Shown here: positions 54,553 to 64,000 of the stretch, piece by piece
Layout: each line of letters begins with the position of its first letter
Position numbering within the stretch: position 1 is the first letter of the stretch
Source: Gonocerus acuteangulatus
Lineage: Eukaryota > Arthropoda > Insecta > Hemiptera > Coreidae
Length of the DNA stretch: 64,000 nucleotides
Assembly: GCA_946811695.1 (NCBI GenBank)
Contig: OX328131.1
Coordinates: forward strand, 14,906,289-14,970,288
Reading direction: 5' to 3'
Translations under genes and position numbers: made by a program
The notes under the pieces: generated by a model
Database searches by the model: none
Told to the model about the DNA's origin: nothing
The model's input: only the letters and a program-made list of their open reading frames with translations

Positions 54553-55145
54553 GTTGTTTTTTCCATGTATACTTTATTTATTGATCCTCAACACATACAT
54601 ACATTCACACATACATATATACACATCCATATATACCCCTACATACAAGCCTATATATACCCGCATACATCCACCCCATATAACCACACACCCCCTCCAC
54701 AAAAATTCATACTTCCAAACTACCCCATTATATAATACATGTCCTATCCTACTCTTTATCATATGTATAAAATGAAATGTATAAAATAATTATTTTATAC
54801 ATTTCATAAAAAGTAAAAAAGTGTTATTTATAGAAGATGGAAAAGCCTATAGTTTTAAAGTTTTAGATGTAATGTGATGACAAGCCCTTGTGAAAATAGG
54901 GTGATTATATGTGGATTAAGGAAGGAAGGTAATATAAGTTAAAGATAGTTTTAAAAATTTTTACATTGTATGGATAAAAAAGGGGGTAATTTTTTAATGT
55001 AATTTAAATACATGTAATTTATTTTTCTTATAGTTAATGAGGATGGCCGTGAGGCCGAAACGTTTAAAATGAGGAATTGTAACTAGTTTATCAATATATT
55101 TGGCTGAGGTTGAGGATCAATAAATAAAGTATACATGGAAATAAT
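54553..55145. repeat. Inverted-repeat element with about 35-bp ends
   Basis: TTCCATGTATACTTTATTTA at the left is inverted at the right (TAAATAAAGTATACATGGAA), with GATCCTCAAC continuing the arm. Inside are CA/TA-rich simple repeats (54585-54710) and GATGGCCGTGAGGCCGAAAC at about 55043. Confidence 0.7.
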
Positions 55146-55343
55146 TTATACCTCAGAAAATCTTTGTGGATAATTCCTAACATGTCAATTAAGTTGTTTT
55201 TATTTTTAAGATTATCATAACAACACTATTTGCGCCAAGTGACATGATACCTCCTATATGTTATTTTAATGGTTAGGCTAAAATAAAGTATTATCTTAAA
55301 TGATGTGAAATTTAAATTAATAAAAGCTAAACAATGTTCTTTT

Positions 55344-55666
55344 GGGGTCGAGGTTAGCTCAGTGGTAGAGCACTGGACTAATAAGTTGGAGGACCTGAGT
55401 TCAAATCCCAAGCAAGCACTAAAGATTTTTTCTTCTAGTGTGTTTGTTCATGGGTTGAATTCGGCCTCTCTGGCCATCCCTAGGCCAACCCAGCCTTTAA
55501 TTAATTTAATAATGGGTTCCTTGGTGCTAATGACTGTCAAGGGGAAAATCAGGCGGCCGGAGCGTAGTACTGACCACACTATCTCCCTAGTGTAGCCATG
55601 AATCAGATACCTCTATAGTATCTGCCCCTCAGGGCCCTCGTGGCCTGTTACGGGACTGATTTTTTG
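55344..55666 (+). mobile_element. SINE family S1, near full length
   Basis: It starts GTCGAGGTTAGCTCAGTGG and has B-box-like GAGTTCAAATCCC. It ends GGGACTGATTTTTTG and has a short internal deletion around 55528. Confidence 0.85.
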
Positions 55667-55669
55667 TTT

Positions 55670-56479
55670 TTTAAACAATGTTGTCGAAAATACCATATTC
55701 CCTTCACATTTAAAATTTGATCTTATAATATAATCCCAAAGTTAAAATGCAGACATTGCGAATTAGAAGAACATATCCTTCATATTTTTGTACACACTAA
55801 ACTTTATGAAAAAAAAAAAGTTACATTTTTGAAATTAGGACAAGTTATAGTGAATACAAATTCTTTCAACTTTTCAACTCCAAAGCCAATTGCCAAAAAT
55901 AAATAAACGATAAATAATTATAAAGAAGGCTTTGGAAGAAGTGTAGCAATATCTTGAGGAAGAAAGTTGTACCCACCTAGTGGTAGACGTCGAAACAGGA
56001 ACGAAAAAGGGTGATCCTCACTTCACAGTAAAACCAAGTGAAGTGAGATGTACAAACCAGTATTCTCCTTATGGAGAAGTTCTTAAAGAATCAGTATATA
56101 TTATATTGTGTATTTTTTATATATTGTATTGTGATATATTTATGTTAATATGTAAGTAAACAAAAAAAAAATGAAAAGAAAGAAGTAATTGACTTTATTT
56201 CTTTAAGATGGCTAAAAGTTCATATTGTTATGAATAAAGGATATTTTTAACCGTCATTGTCAAACCGCAACAATGCAATTGCTGGTTAGGAATAACATTG
56301 GAAATATTTTAAACAGAACTGCTAACAACACATTTTACAGGGAAAGGTAACTAACTTGTTATTAGAGGTGCATTTCTTTATTTCTTTCCTCCTTACGGTT
56401 GTGTCCTTGCAAGGAGGGCAATTATTCTTGACTGCATGACTATTGCAGCAATAGCATATCATTTGCATTTGATTAACAT

Positions 56480-56480
<1 letters not shown>
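55670..56480. other. AT-rich DNA without a gene
   Basis: Nothing recognised apart from A tracts. Confidence 0.35.
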
Positions 56481-56482
<2 letters not shown>

Positions 56483-56535
<53 letters not shown>

Positions 56536-56770
56536 TGGTTTTTTCAGGAGCAGGTTTGCTTAATTCCCGAGGGTGAGGAGGGTTTTGGGGGCGAAATTCG
56601 CGAGTAAAAAATCGTTTTTCTTACATCATATGCTTGCAAGTAATCGTTTTAAAGGTTCCTTTATGTTGAAAAACGAATGAAAACATTTTAAGGCGATATC
56701 TGTAACCGTTTCCGAGAAAAGTGGAAAAATAGTTGTTGAGATGACACCGTTCCTGCAAGTCAAACTTTTT
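56483..56770 (+). mobile_element. HINE-A 3' part
   Basis: (TA)n at 56484-56532, the body segment GGGGGCGAAATTCGCGAG... and a decayed 3' module (CCGTTCCTGCAAGTCAAACTTTT). Confidence 0.65.
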
Positions 56771-56845
56771 TTTAAAAAAAAAATGCTTTTAAGACTCTTG
56801 AATTAATTTTTATTTAATTCTGTAATTAATGGTTTCTTCGCAAAT

Positions 56846-57050
56846 AAAGGCCTATTCACGCTAGACTGTGCCGCGTCCGGGACGGGCCCCGGACGGGGCA
56901 CGGACGGGACACGGTGAAACAATCACACCACTGTTTTTAATGGACTAGTTCACGCTAGACCGGGCCGGGGCCGTGCCGAGCCCGTGTCCCGTCCGGGCCC
57001 CGTTGAGAAAGGCACGTAGACATTCTTTCCCGTCCGGCTCCCTCTTTTGT
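56846..57050. repeat. GC-rich block of CGGGAC/GTCCCG repeats
   Basis: About 65-70% GC in an AT-rich region. TTCACGCTAGAC occurs twice (about 56855 and 56948), and GGACGGGGCACGGACGGGAC is mirrored by CCCGTGTCCCGTCCGGGCCC. It may be a transposon terminus; no reading frame is apparent. Confidence 0.6.
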
Positions 57051-57070
57051 TTGTTTATTTATTTATTTAA

Positions 57071-58850
57071 CTAGCTGAATCCGCGAACTTCGTACCGCCT
57101 AAATAGCTACGAATCTTCGGAAGTAACTACGTATTTATTCGGGGAGTGTCACAGGATGGTTTAAAATCGTCTATCAGATGTCTGTCTGTCTGTTTTTTCC
57201 TTATACAAATACACACAGTTTGGCCAATTTTGACTACACTTTGCACAAAGGTAGGTTTTTAACCTGGAAGTGGCTTAGACTAGATCAAAATCTTCAATCA
57301 GCTGTCTGTATGTCTGTTTGTTCATTATAGGAATGTACACCGTTTGACCAATTGTGACTAAACTAGAGACACAGATGGGTCTTTATACTTGAAGAATGTT
57401 AGGCTTGTTCAAAATCGTCTATCGGCTGTTTGCCTAACTGTTTATTCCTTAAACAAATCCACATGATTTGAAAGTTTATGATCAAACTTGGCACACGGGA
57501 CAGGTAGGTCTTGGCCCGGGAAATGGCATAGACTATGTCAACATCGTCTATCAGCTGTCTCTCTGCATTTTTGTGTCTTACAAACAATTCACACCATTTG
57601 ATCGATTTCGACCAACATTGGCTCACAGGTAAGTATATTTCCGGGAAGTATCACAGGCTAGGTCCAAATATTCCATCAGCTGCCTTTCTGCATTTTGTTC
57701 AAAAATTGACAATATTTGACCGTTTTTGATCAAACTTGGCACACAGGTAGGTCATAGTCGGGGAAGTGGCCTAGACTAGGTCAACATCGTCTATCAGCTG
57801 TCTCTCTGTATTTTTATTCCTTACACAAATTCATACCACTTCAACAATTATGACCAAAATTGATAGACTGGTAGATATATTCTTCCAGGAAATGGCATGG
57901 ACTAGGTCAACATCGTCTATGAGCTGTCTCTCTGCATTTTTAGCACTTTCCTCCTAAGGAAAGTAGCTATTGAGGTTGGACTCATGACGGAATTTTTGAA
58001 AAATGTCTTTTATTCCTTACACAAATTCATACCACTTCAACAATTATGAACAAAATTGATAGACAGGTAGATATATTCTTCCAGGAAATGGCATGGACTA
58101 GGTCAACATCGTCTATCAGCTGTCTCTCTGTATTTTTATTCCTTACACAAATTCATACCACTTCAACAATTATGACCAAAATTGATAGACAGGTAGATAT
58201 ATTCTTCCAGGAAATGGCATGGACTAGGTCAACATCGTCTATCAGCTGTCTCTCTGTATTTTTATTCCTTACACAAATTCATACCACTTCAACAATTATG
58301 ACCAAAATTGATAGACAGGTAGATATATTCTTCCGGGAAATGGCATGGACTAGGTCAACATCGTCTATCAGCTGTCTGTCTGCATTTTTATTCCTTACAC
58401 AAATTCACAACATTTCATCGATTTTTACCAAAATTGGTTCACAAGTAGGTATATATATCCGGGAAATGGCATAGACTAGGTCAACATCGTCTATCAGCTG
58501 TCTGTCTGCATTTTTATTCCTTACACAAATTCACAACATTTCATCGATTTTTACCAAAATTGGTTCACATGTAGGTATATATATCCGGGAAATGGCATAG
58601 ACTAGGTCAACATAGTCTATCAGCTGTCTCTCTGCATTTTGTTCTGTACCCAAATTGAGAAAATTTGACCGATTTTGACCAAAATTAGCTGACAGGTAGG
58701 TCTTGGTCTGGGAAATGGCATAGACTAGGTAAACATCGCCTATCAGCTGTCTGTCTGCATTTCGTTCTACACAAAAAATGACCGTTTTTGATCAAACGTG
58801 GCACACAGGTAGGTCATGGTCCGGGGAATGCACTGGCTAGGTCAAAAAGG
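57071..58850 (-). repeat. Helitron-associated minisatellite, about 14 units
   Basis: On the minus strand the block ends in GCGGATTCAGCTAG (57071) before T, like a Helitron 3' end. The interior is an array of roughly 110-125-bp units (TCAACATCGTCTATCAGCTG, TCTCTCTGCATTTTT, TTCCTTACACAAATTCA, GGGAAATGGCATAGACTAGG). The most similar units lie at 57.8-58.6 kb. The open frame at 58046-58474 is a by-product of the repeat. Confidence 0.8.
57942..58007 (+). mobile_element. HINE-B 5' fragment inserted in a minisatellite unit
   Basis: 66 bp from AGCACTTTCCTCCTAAGG to GGAATTTTTGAAAAATGTC sit between CTGCATTTTT and ATTCCTTAC, which are contiguous in neighbouring units. Confidence 0.85.
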
Positions 58851-59448
58851 TAATAATGCAATTTAAATTAATTTATATTTGCGTTAACGAGGAAAAAAAA
58901 AGAACCCACTTTTCTATATTCCCATACAAAAGATTCGCAGTAATATTTAAAAGTCAATTTCAAATTTAATACCATACCACAAAGTTTTAGTGTTAGTGAA
59001 GAGGTTCAGGGAAAGCAAAACAATTGAGTGACATTAGTGTACTCAATTGTAAATATGTCAATATTTGAAGGGCTCATTGCCAAAGGTGACTAACCCGAAA
59101 TTAGAAAATACTTAAAAAATCGAATTTAAAGTAAATAGAATCTAAAATACATTGTGTTGGTGACAAAAATGATTTCAGTTGGAGCAATTTAAGTCAATTA
59201 AGTCATCAACAGTAATGTTTTTCAGATTTTTTTAGTTATTACTAGTTTTTGGCACTCAGCCCTTCATTTATACGATGGTAACATTAGCCAGAAAGAAATT
59301 GTCTATAATTAAATATAAATTGTGTGTGGTAAAATGTCACTTGAAATGTAAACATCTCTTTGCTGTGCATCTATAATATTAGTAAATCTAAAAGCCACAA
59401 GTTTCTATAAAATTACTAAAGTGTTGTGTGTTTGTGACTTACTAAATA
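58851..59448. other. No gene seen
   Basis: AT-rich sequence between the minisatellite and the Helitron protein remnant. Confidence 0.35.
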
Positions 59449-59860
59449 TGCCTCCTGTAAGGCGTCGGACAAATTTAGGCAGATGAACCCGAAAGGCAAA
59501 GAATCAAATTAAATATCAATGTTATTGTATTGCCCAGGACCGTGAAGATTGCAATAAACGTGAAAGAATTCGGTTAAGACAGACTCAAGAAGCGCGACAT
59601 TCGACTAATAATGGTGCAAGTTTGAATCGAGCTGCTGTGAATTCATTACAGTGCCTGCAGCAGTGTTGCTATTGGACCTATGAACTCAGTTTGACTATAA
59701 ACAAATTCCAGGGGCATTATGTGTTTGTGGTATTCATTTAGAAAACCCATGTTTCTCGCATGGTCAATTGTATGTCGCCTTTTCCCGTGGTGGAAAAACC
59801 ATCTGCTCTGTTTGTTTACGCGTCAGATAATTAAAGAAAAATTATCGCGTACCATAATAA
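59449..59860 (+). pseudogene. Helitron Rep/helicase remnant, N- and C-termini fused
   Basis: It begins MPPVRRRTNLGR, stop, TRKAKNQIK, then RERIRLRQTQEARHSTNN, the basic N-terminus typical of animal Helitron proteins. It jumps near 59.69 kb to CVCGIHLENPCFSHGQLYVA and, after a shift, PSALFVYASDN, the last conserved block of the PIF1-like helicase. Everything between (Rep HUH domain and helicase motifs I-V) is deleted. Confidence 0.75.
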
Positions 59861-60109
59861 ACTACAATACAAATGAAACTTAATTTAGAATAGGCAAGTA
59901 AAAGTAAAATGTAATATAACAAGTAGATATAATAATAAGAAATCGTAATTTTCATTGTGATTTTTTATTGACTATTAAACGTTTTTTAAGTGTTTTACAA
60001 TTTCTATTTATTTTACATAATTTAATCGTTGACTAATCAACTTTCTTTTTTTATCTTACTAGTAGACATTGTGTCCCGAATAACAGAATAAGAAATAAAT
60101 AAAAGAAAT

Positions 60110-60431
60110 TCAAACATGCAGTAAATATTTTAGTCTAGTACCATGATTCTATGTAACCAAACCAAAAACTTGATGTAACAACTATTTTTCCGATTTTCTT
60201 GGAAACGGTTAATGCTATTGCTTTATCCGGTTCCAGTCATTTACTAGCTCAAGAAGCCTATAAAACGAGTACTTACATGCATGTGATGTAAGCGTAAATT
60301 TTTTTCGCGCGAATTTCGCTTCAAAAACCATGTTCTGTTCGTTAACAAACTTGATCTTTCAAATTAGACGAACGATTTTTATACCAAATTTCATGAAAAT
60401 CAGACCATTTAAGACAAGGAAACCGCGAACA

Positions 60432-60520
<89 letters not shown>
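60110..60520 (-). mobile_element. HINE-A fragment with (CA)n(TA)n
   Basis: It matches the HINE-A body (TTTTCTTGGAAACGGTTAA, TATAAAACGAGTACTTACA, CGCGCGAATTTCGC) up to a CA and TA microsatellite (60433-60520). A Tigger-like element interrupts the microsatellite. Confidence 0.7.
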
Positions 60521-60524
<4 letters not shown>

Positions 60525-60530
60525 GGGAAG

Positions 60531-61263
60531 GTGTTGTACCTTTGACCACTTTGCACAATTGAATTTTTTTCAGCTTGAATATTAATGGTAAATTCATTTT
60601 TTTTATTTGGTTGTAATTAGTATTATATTGTTTATCATATATAATTTTTTCAAGGTTCTAACTTTACATTTAATTTTTTTTTATTAATTCGTAAAAAAAT
60701 AATCGTACAGTGGTCAAAGGTACAACATGTAGTTGTACCTTTGACCACGGGGTGTTGTACCACTGACCACCTAAAAACAACACAGCAGTGCAGAAAAAAA
60801 ATTGTATTGAGTAATATTATAAATAATTGTAAGTTTAATAAATACAGGACATGGGTATAAGCATAATAAAAAGCTATTATTGATATTATGTTATGCTTAA
60901 TATGCTGAAAAATCTAGTCCAATCGATAAACGTTTTTACTGTCAAGCAGATCCACTAGCAATAGTAGGGTATGGAAGTTTAGCCACAATGTCTTCAACAT
61001 CAAACAAATTTTCATCTTCTCTCGTAAACTTGTAACTTAAAGTTTGTTTTTCAAATATTGGATCTTAAACATTGGACATTTAATACCACAGATCTCTGCG
61101 ACTAAATATGAATAGTCTTTTTACTTTTATTTTTAACTCCTTTTAGCACTTTCCTCCGAAGGAAAGTAGCTATTGAGGTTAGACTCATGACGGAATTTTT
61201 GAAAAATTTCTTCAAATCTTTATCGATCCTACCTAGTAGACACCGAAAATGACCCCCGTTAAA

Positions 61264-61329
<66 letters not shown>

Positions 61330-63290
61330 CTGTTAACACGATAGCGGCCAGAGTTTTTGTTTTGTCGTCACGAAACTTGGTATATAGCATTCAATTAGCA
61401 AACGATTGAACGAGTTCGTTAACCACCAAAATCGGTCCACCGGAAGGGGGGGTTTACCCCGAACCCAAAACACTAATTTGACCATTCCAGCCGTAATATT
61501 TGTTATATTTCAACGAAACTTGGTATTCGTACTGGTAATATAGAGAGAAAAGTGAGCTATAAAAAGAAACCAAATCGGTTCATAAGGAGGGGGGGTTAAC
61601 TCCGGACCGACAATACCAATTCGCCACTACCAGCCGTGATTTTAGGTATATTTCTACGAAACTCGGTATTCATAGTGGTAATCTACAGGTAAATATGTGT
61701 TGTAAAAATAAACTAAATCGGTTCATTAGGAGGGGGGGGGGTTTACTCCAGACCCACAATACCAATTCGCCACTACCAACCGTGATTTTTGGTATATTTC
61801 GACGAAACTCGGTATTCGTAGTGGTAATCTACAGATAAATATGTGTTGTAAAAATAAACTAAATCGGTTCATTAGGAGGGGGGGTTTACTCCGGACCTAA
61901 ATTACTAATATACTCATACTGGTCGTAATTTCTGCTGTATTGTAACGAAACGCGGTATACGTCGTGGGTAACTCATGAGAAAGAAGTGTTGTAAAAATGA
62001 ACTGAATCGGTCAATCGGAATGGGGGGTTTACTTCGTAATATATTTCAATAGAAAAGCCAGCCAGACATAGGATCACAAAGGCGCCGCAAGGAGCGCTAG
62101 AGGGACTGTATCCGGTTCCTGCGTTAGATCAAAATACAATAATATGAGGATTTTGTATTTATTACGTAGTGTAGTAGGTACCATGTGTAAACATAACTCT
62201 GGAAGCAAATTAATAATTTATCAGTTACTCATTACAAAATTAAAAGAGAACTATTCATGTTTTTATTTTATTTATGTAGGATATTTTAAGCAAATTGTTC
62301 TGGAAAGCAGTCTACACTACCCAAATTCTGAGGAAAGTGCTTAGTTATGCAGCTCCTGCGTGACGGACTTTTTTTCAAATTGTTGCTGGTTCATTGACTT
62401 AGTTCACGACATTCATTAGACAGATAAACGTCACTTTCTCCTGGAGAAATTTCGGTGCCAGTATCAAAATCTGAATTGTTATTAGAATAATTTTCTTTTT
62501 ATTTACCACTTTTTAAGGAAGGGGTTCATTTGTGTATGGTTTCTTACGTTTAGAGTGTGGCTTTTGTTTTGTTTTTTCACTTTCAATAGTTACCTTTACA
62601 GGAATATCTGTCGGAATACGAGTTTTCCCTTTAGGCCGGCCCCTATTTGACATTTTCCTAGTCTGTACTTTTCGATGGCGTATTACAACATCATGTGGAA
62701 CGATAAGGGGCGATAGGATTGAACTACTACACTGAGGATTGATAAAGCCAGCTTGAACATATTTAATTTATTATTTTTTAAGTTCTTTGAAAAATTGAAG
62801 CAATCAATATTAATTTAAAAGATATTGTAGCAGAAGAACAAAAAAAAAATGAATTATGTAAAAATCACTCAGGTGTGTTGTACCTTTGACCTGGTCAAAG
62901 ATACAACACCTAGTCGTGGTCAGAGGTACAACACACTGGTAGCGTAAATTATAAAGCATGCTAAAAATGTTAGGGTTAAGATAAATAAATTTCAGAAGCT
63001 ACACCATGTTTGTAATAGCTACTTTGTCAAATGATTTCCATCTAAAAAGACGTAATGCAAAAAAAAAAATTATTAGGCAAACCGTTATCAATAAATAACA
63101 TGCATTTTTATAATAAAAATGGATAAGTATTTTTTGCAAGAATATTCTTTGACTTGAACTATCCAAAGTAGATTACACAAGCCCTTCAGTGAAGGAGCTA
63201 AACACTAATCACACCAAAATTTATAAAATGTAGCTACGTGCCGCGACAGCCCCGGTGGTCAAAAGTACAAGACGGTCAGAGGTACAACAC
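60531..63290. mobile_element. Tigger/pogo-like transposon remnant with repeated terminal motif
   Basis: The ends are GTGTTGTACCTTTGACC (60531) and GGTCAGAGGTACAACAC (63290), inside a TA tract as expected for a TA target. The motif recurs in both orientations at about 60708-60765 and 62876-62935 and at 63254. A minus-strand frame near 62730-62530 reads MSNRGRPKGKTRIPTDIPVK and KKPYTNEPLP, resembling the C-terminal tail of insect Tigger-type transposases. A HINE-B (61145-62371) splits it. Confidence 0.6.
61145..62371 (+). mobile_element. HINE-B, complete, longest copy
   Basis: 5' AGCACTTTCCTCCGAAGGAAAGT, (TA)n at 61268-61325, four poly-G-marked internal repeats, 3' GAGGAAAGTGCT and the terminal hairpin to GACGGACTTTT at 62371. 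Confidence 0.9.
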
Positions 63291-63348
63291 ATATATATAT
63301 ATATGTATATTTATATATACATATATATATATATACATATACATATAC
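63289..63348. repeat. Interrupted (TA)n tract
   Basis: TA units with several C and G interruptions between the transposon end and the next Helitron-like end. Confidence 0.85.
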
Positions 63349-63870
63349 TAGCTGTTACCCGGCGTGCCATGCTACACCTACTTTCTTTATATAGAACAGC
63401 CTAAATAAATTAGGAACAAAATAAGTATTATTAAAATATAATAACACGGATCTGTAACTGTTTTGAGCCAGTGACCTCTCAACTGTGATTCCTATCTCCA
63501 AAAAAACATAAATGTGAAATAGAGGCCAAGTTCCTGCCCCCATAAAGAAACACTCCCTTGCTCAAAAATATCCCCTCCTAAAACCCCGCAAAAACGCCTT
63601 ACCATTCTCCACTTCAAAAAAGTAGTATGAGTTAGTGTCTTAATTCTACCTAAAATATTTGCCAATACAAGAGATGATACAAGAAAGAAATGTCCAACTT
63701 CATTACTTGGAAGACCTCATAGTTACTTACTAAGAACAGTAAAGTCATTTCAACTGGTCTTTAAAAACAACAATAAAAATACTTATATCCAATTACTAAA
63801 ATATCACTTTCCTCAACCAGGTATATTCTTAAACTTGGCAATGTTTTTTTTGTGCCGAAATTATCTTTAG
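63348..63870 (-). mobile_element. Possible Helitron 3' end on the minus strand
   Basis: ACTAGCTGTTACCCGGCGTGCCATG on the plus strand is the complement of a Helitron-type terminus (GGTAACAGCTAG then T). The other end is not identified. Confidence 0.5.
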
Positions 63871-63872
63871 AG

Positions 63873-63935
<63 letters not shown>
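63873..63935 (+). repeat. 63-nt poly(A) run
   Basis: An uninterrupted A run that forms the T tail of the adjacent minus-strand SINE S1. Confidence 0.95.
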
Positions 63936-63938
<3 letters not shown>

Positions 63939-64000
63939 GTCCCGTAACAGGCCACGAGGGCCCTGAGGGGCAGATACTATAGAGGTATCTGATTCATGAC
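63936..64000 (-). mobile_element. SINE family S1, 3' end, continues past the window
   Basis: On the minus strand it reads GTCATGAATCAGATACC...GGCCTGTTACGGGACTGA, followed by the long T run. Only the last 65 bp are in view. Confidence 0.85.

Noticed and set aside
54476..54775. 99-codon frame rich in His, Thr and Pro
   Set aside because: It is a translation of CA/TA simple repeats inside an inverted-repeat element.
58046..58474. 142-codon open frame with three near-identical blocks
   Set aside because: It is a consequence of the minisatellite unit length at this place; the frame is not kept in the neighbouring units.
57150..58850. Possible CRISPR-like array
   Set aside because: The repeats are long, directly adjacent and variable, with no conserved short repeat and unique spacers. 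The genome is eukaryotic.

Overview
The window is AT-rich eukaryotic nuclear DNA, almost certainly from an arthropod and most likely an insect. Evidence for this is intron-split genes with GT-AG junctions, an aralkylamine-type N-acetyltransferase (GNAT) family, mariner, hAT, piggyBac-like and Tigger-like DNA transposons, Helitrons, Jockey-like LINEs and tRNA- and 5S-derived SINE-like repeats. The species cannot be named from the sequence. No bacterial operon, CRISPR array or intact structural RNA gene is present.

Host genes. All the host coding sequence I can support lies on the minus strand and belongs to one small family, AANAT-like GNAT acetyltransferases of about 230 residues in five coding exons. 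Gene A is complete (exons at 38782-38944, 35335-35504, 34573-34770, 32664-32758, 24368-24437; predicted 231 aa, all phases agree). Exons 1-3 of a paralogue, gene B, lie upstream (51478-51640, 47669-47838, 46108-46296), and a second exon 4 plus exon 5 pair lies beyond gene A (16498-16592, 9171-9240). These five could form a 228-aa gene with gene A nested in its third intron. Gene B exon 1 carries an in-frame TGA at codon 47.

Mobile DNA fills nearly everything else. Two families of non-autonomous Helentron-like elements (called HINE-A and HINE-B here) dominate. Each has a 5' subterminal sequence, a long (TA)n tract, the inverted copy of the subterminal sequence and a shared 3' hairpin module. 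Region by region: 1-6 kb is a stack of nested HINE-A copies and hAT-type MITEs; 6-9 kb holds a LINE RNase H remnant, a HINE-B and a 5S-derived repeat; 9.8-14.4 kb is a Jockey-like LINE split by a HINE-A; 14.5-16.2 kb is a HINE-A carrying a SINE; 17.9-22.6 kb is a nearly intact Jockey-like LINE on the minus strand; 22.6-23.6 kb is a foldback element with a perfect 142-bp palindrome; 24.5-25.3 kb is a Helitron; 25.5-30.8 kb is a mariner shell holding a Ty3/Gypsy element, a SINE and a HINE-B; 31.2-32.4 kb and 37.0-38.1 kb are further HINE-Bs; 33.3-33.7 kb is a 126-bp triplication rich in heat-shock-element-like motifs; 35.6-36.2 kb holds RTE-type LINE ends; 39.4-41.1 kb holds two Helitrons joined head to tail; 42.0-45.2 kb is a HINE-A interrupted by a hAT element; 46.9-47.7 kb is a foldback element between (TA)n tracts; 49.1-50.0 kb and 52.5-54.5 kb are two copies of another LINE; 57.1-58.85 kb is a Helitron-associated minisatellite; and 60.5-63.3 kb is a Tigger-like transposon disrupted by a HINE-B.

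No novel gene system is claimed. The most interesting items are the interleaved acetyltransferase paralogues, the 3' module shared by two otherwise different HINE families, several nested insertions resolved to their junctions, the tandem Helitron junction, the palindromes, the heat-shock-element-like triplication and the T-tailed SINE.
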